Assembly (NCBI GenBank): GCA_022414725.1
Contig: CM039462.1
Location: 176,121,629 to 176,185,628, forward strand
From: Microglena sp. YARC
Taxonomy: Eukaryota > Chlorophyta > Chlorophyceae > Chlamydomonadales > Chlamydomonadaceae
Direction of reading: 5' to 3'
DNA length: 64,000 nucleotides
Each line of letters starts with the position of its first letter. Positions within the stretch are counted from its first letter, which is position 1. Below the pieces are notes generated by a model that was given only the letters and a program-made list of their open reading frames with translations, did not search any database and was not told where the DNA came from. A program made the translations under genes and the position numbers. Of this stretch, positions 62,901 to 64,000 are shown piece after piece.

Positions 62901-64000
62901 TTGTTTTTTGCAGTTGTTTGCAACCCCCTCTGGGCGCAGCAAGCAATTTTTGTGTTTGTTGCACTACAAAGCGCAGTTTTTCTTCTTCAAGTGCGCTAAA
63001 GCGCTGGAAAATTTGGTCAATGGAAGTGCCCTGCTTTGGACTCATTTTCATGTTGATTCTGGGAATTCCCAGATTTTTAATCCACTCCTCCTCCACTAGC
63101 CCAGCTAAAACCCTAAACCCTACACCTCAAGCATGACTCACATTCAGGTTGACAGCTCCCAATGTTGCAATCCACTCCTCCTCCACAAGCCCAGACAAAA
63201 CCCTAAACCCTTGACTCAAAATCTGAAGCATGAGTCGCAGTCAGGTTGACTCCAACCTGTATTTCTTTATGAATCCCAGGCGGGCGCTGTTTTGTGTACG
63301 GGCCCCCACTTCCTGGGGTGAAATAAATAAAAAAGGCATGACTCACATTCAGGTTGACAGCTCCCAGAGTCTCAATCCACTCCTCCTCCACAAGCCCAGC
63401 GAATCCAACTTTAACGCCGTCCCAATCCATGATGTGTGTGGCGTGTGCTTGTGCGTAGGGTTTCTCTAAAAGGGGCAGGCAGGGGCGGGGTGTGGGTGCA
63501 TGTGTGGGGTGTAGGATGGGTGTGGGTGCATGTGTGGGGTGTGGTTAGCAATCCAATCCAACATGTGTGTGGCGTGTGCTCGTGCGTAGGTTTCTCTGAA
63601 AGGGGCAGGCAGGGGCAGGGTGTGGGTGCATGTGTGGGGTGTGGTTACCAATCCAATCCATGATGTGTGTGGCGTGTGCTTGGGCGTAGGGTTTCTCTGA
63701 ATGGGGCAGGCAGGGGCGGGGTGTGTGTGCATGTGTGTGCAACACTAACACCAACACACACACATACACAAACTATGTACAACACCCCACACTCGCCAAT
63801 CACCACATACCCAAGACGTTGGTCATGATCCAGGGCAGGTTGCAACACTAGCACCAACACCAACACCTACACACAAAACACAAACAACACAACACAACAC
63901 ACACACAAAACAGACCCCCCAAATAACACCCACCAACCACTACACATCCACCCACCACCCAAGCCACCTAACCCAGCCACTTACTTGTATCGGCATCAGA
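54805..64000 (-). CDS. 5'-nucleotidase / calcineurin-like phosphoesterase (5' end missing)
   Basis: A metal-dependent phosphoesterase of the UshA/5'-nucleotidase family. Exons on the minus strand: 63,985-64,000; 63,811-63,847 ([12 protein letters not shown]); to 63,347 ([19 protein letters not shown]); 62,112-62,339 ([11 protein letters not shown], then [11 protein letters not shown], metal-binding); 61,686-61,797; 60,765-60,942 ([18 protein letters not shown]); 60,272-60,454 ([20 protein letters not shown], start of the substrate-binding C-domain); 55,737-55,894 ([13 protein letters not shown]); 54,805-55,215 ([20 protein letters not shown] and a charged tail). From 62,112 onwards junctions are GT-AG and in phase. 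The 62,112-62,339 exon has a net frameshift near 62,225-62,245, either a read error or a break. No signal peptide can be judged. Introns are full of repeats and decayed exon copies. Confidence 0.85.
55255..55470. repeat. (GT)n and poly-G tracts in an intron
   Basis: GT dinucleotides at 55,255-55,293 and 55,366-55,389, and a G run of over 40 at 55,429-55,470. The piece GACTGGTGAACAGGGTGCTC (55,309 on) recurs in inverted orientation at 59,877-59,898 beside a C run and a CA run. Confidence 0.85.
55919..59460. repeat. 3.5-kb GGGACA hexanucleotide array in an intron
   Basis: GGGACA repeated hundreds of times, with interspersed AAATGACA and AAAAGGGACA variants about every 20-60 bases. The left 1.7 kb is regular and the right half has many one-base indels, so its length is uncertain. 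The plus strand is G-rich and could form four-stranded structures. The transcript of the minus-strand gene would be C-rich. Frames of over 1,000 codons across it ([16 protein letters not shown]) are artefacts of a stop-free repeat. Confidence 0.95.
59463..59731. mobile_element. tRNA-like foldback inserted in the hexanucleotide array
   Basis: Flanked on both sides by the repeat array. It starts GCCTGTATGGTTCAACAATA and carries the inverse of this near 59,648-59,670. Its last 82 bp (59,650-59,731) are a perfect palindrome of 41-bp arms centred on CTAGCTAG. The minus strand has GGGGTTCGAATCCC (59,607-59,620) and TGGTTCA/TGAACCA arms, so it looks like a tRNA remnant lacking a D arm. Arm sequence GAGTGTCTTCTGGACATCT parallels GAGTGCCTTATTGGCATCT at 28.8 kb. 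Confidence 0.75.
59845..60215 (-). pseudogene. Two decayed copies of a nucleotidase exon
   Basis: 60,070-60,215 repeats most of the exon at 60,272-60,454 ([20 protein letters not shown] on the minus strand) but is cut before the HPAGEF part. 59,850-59,900 holds only LEGRFA and GLVNKG-like scraps. A further copy of the exon's 5' part (RSDTIHPAG) is at about 60,597-60,635. CA and C tracts separate them. Confidence 0.75.
61175..61262 (-). pseudogene. Decayed copy of the RESNLGN exon's first half
   Basis: After the same CTTTCACCACAG acceptor the minus strand reads [12 protein letters not shown] and [11 protein letters not shown], matching the start of the exon at 60,765-60,942 but degraded in the middle and truncated. 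The surrounding 60,950-61,500 is GGGA-rich low-complexity intron. Confidence 0.7.
61811..62110 (+). mobile_element. SINE-like insertion that forms an intron
   Basis: 300-bp insert flanked by CCTGAAATCAGTGC at 61,797-61,810 and again at 62,111-62,124, a perfect 14-bp duplication. On the plus strand it has A-box-like TGGTCTAGTGG twice (61,833 and 61,936) and a tail matching the SINE at 52,183-52,374 (TTGTCAACCGCGATGGTAGC, CGCCCCACCAGGC, ATCATTA). In the minus-strand gene the intron is 62,111-61,798. The donor G comes from the duplication and TAATGATC from the SINE end, and the acceptor TTTCAG is the other duplication copy. Splicing rejoins GTDFREMTK, the family's conserved reading. Confidence 0.85.
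62388..62676 (-). pseudogene. Two extra tandem copies of a phosphoesterase exon
   Basis: 62,388-62,499 reads [20 protein letters not shown] then [13 protein letters not shown]. 62,560-62,676 reads the same with K, Q and N changes. Each copy is followed by the same GGTTGGTGGTTGG-like spacer, and each preserves the acceptor. Their frames after VPND run into the spacer, so they lack the second half of the exon at 62,112-62,339. Splicing more than one would insert repeated segments in the catalytic domain. Confidence 0.75.
62760..63332. repeat. Inverted repeat enclosing decayed exon copies
   Basis: 62,762-62,850 (CCCCAGGAAGTGGGACCCCG, ACACAAAACAGCTCCCACC) is inverted at about 63,250-63,325 (GGCGGGCGCTGTTTTGTGTA, CTTCCTGGGGTGAAA), arms of about 80-90 bp. 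Between them are two decayed copies of the GLVEEEW exon end (63,080-63,110 and 63,138-63,198). A related single end is near 49,366. Confidence 0.6.
63428..63750. repeat. Tandem 105-125-bp units with the exon's 5' edge
   Basis: Three units of CCAATCCATGATGTGTGTGG, GCGTGTGCTTGTGCGTAGG and GGGGCAGGCAGGGGCGGGGT. Each unit begins with the codons that start the exon ending at 63,347 (HIMDW on the minus strand), so the exon border was caught in the amplification. Confidence 0.7.

Overview
This is nuclear DNA of a eukaryote, most likely a green alga. The reasons are a histone H2B of green-lineage type, a plant-type complex I subunit, spliceosomal introns with GT-AG borders and some TTTAGGG telomere-type repeats. 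Real host genes are few: an intron-containing H2B (39.2-44.6 kb, plus), an NDUFB4-like complex I subunit (46.3-46.7 kb, plus), the last exon of an unrecognised gene (36.3-36.6 kb, minus) and most of a 5'-nucleotidase family gene (54.8-64 kb, minus, 5' end outside the window). Everything else is transposons, their remnants, satellites and microsatellites.

Layout. 0.5-1.3 kb is a Copia LTR with a stump of its interior. 1.35-2.0 kb holds a possible nuclease fragment. 2.86-11.9 kb is most of a large DNA-transposon-like element: satellite end, hairpins, a transposase-like gene on the minus strand, then a giant foldback made of a 78-bp palindromic repeat. 11,893-12,892 is a gap of exactly 1,000 N. 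From 12,893 to about 24,520 the same 11-12 kb appears again in the same order. The sequence is error-rich next to the gap on both sides, and the two copies break reading frames at different places, so this is probably an unmerged contig overlap and not a biological duplication. 25.6-27.0 kb repeats the satellite, hairpins and acidic-tail segment in inverted order and looks like the other end of the element.

27.7-34.8 kb is a decayed Copia retrotransposon with several frameshifts and a 3' LTR. A 485-bp foldback element with a 5-bp target duplication sits inside its gag. 35-54 kb mixes the host genes with three families of short inverted-repeat elements, a hAT remnant inside the H2B intron, minisatellites and one copy of a tRNA-derived SINE.

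54.8-64 kb is the 5'-nucleotidase gene. Its introns carry a 3.5-kb GGGACA array, foldbacks and many decayed copies of its own exons. One intron (61,798-62,111) consists of a SINE-like insert flanked by a perfect 14-bp target duplication. Splicing it out restores the ancestral reading frame, so it is a clear case of intron birth by transposon insertion.

The best candidates for something new are the SINE-born intron, the large foldback element with symmetric hairpins at both ends, the tRNA-like palindromic foldback family, and the second terminal exon inside the H2B gene.
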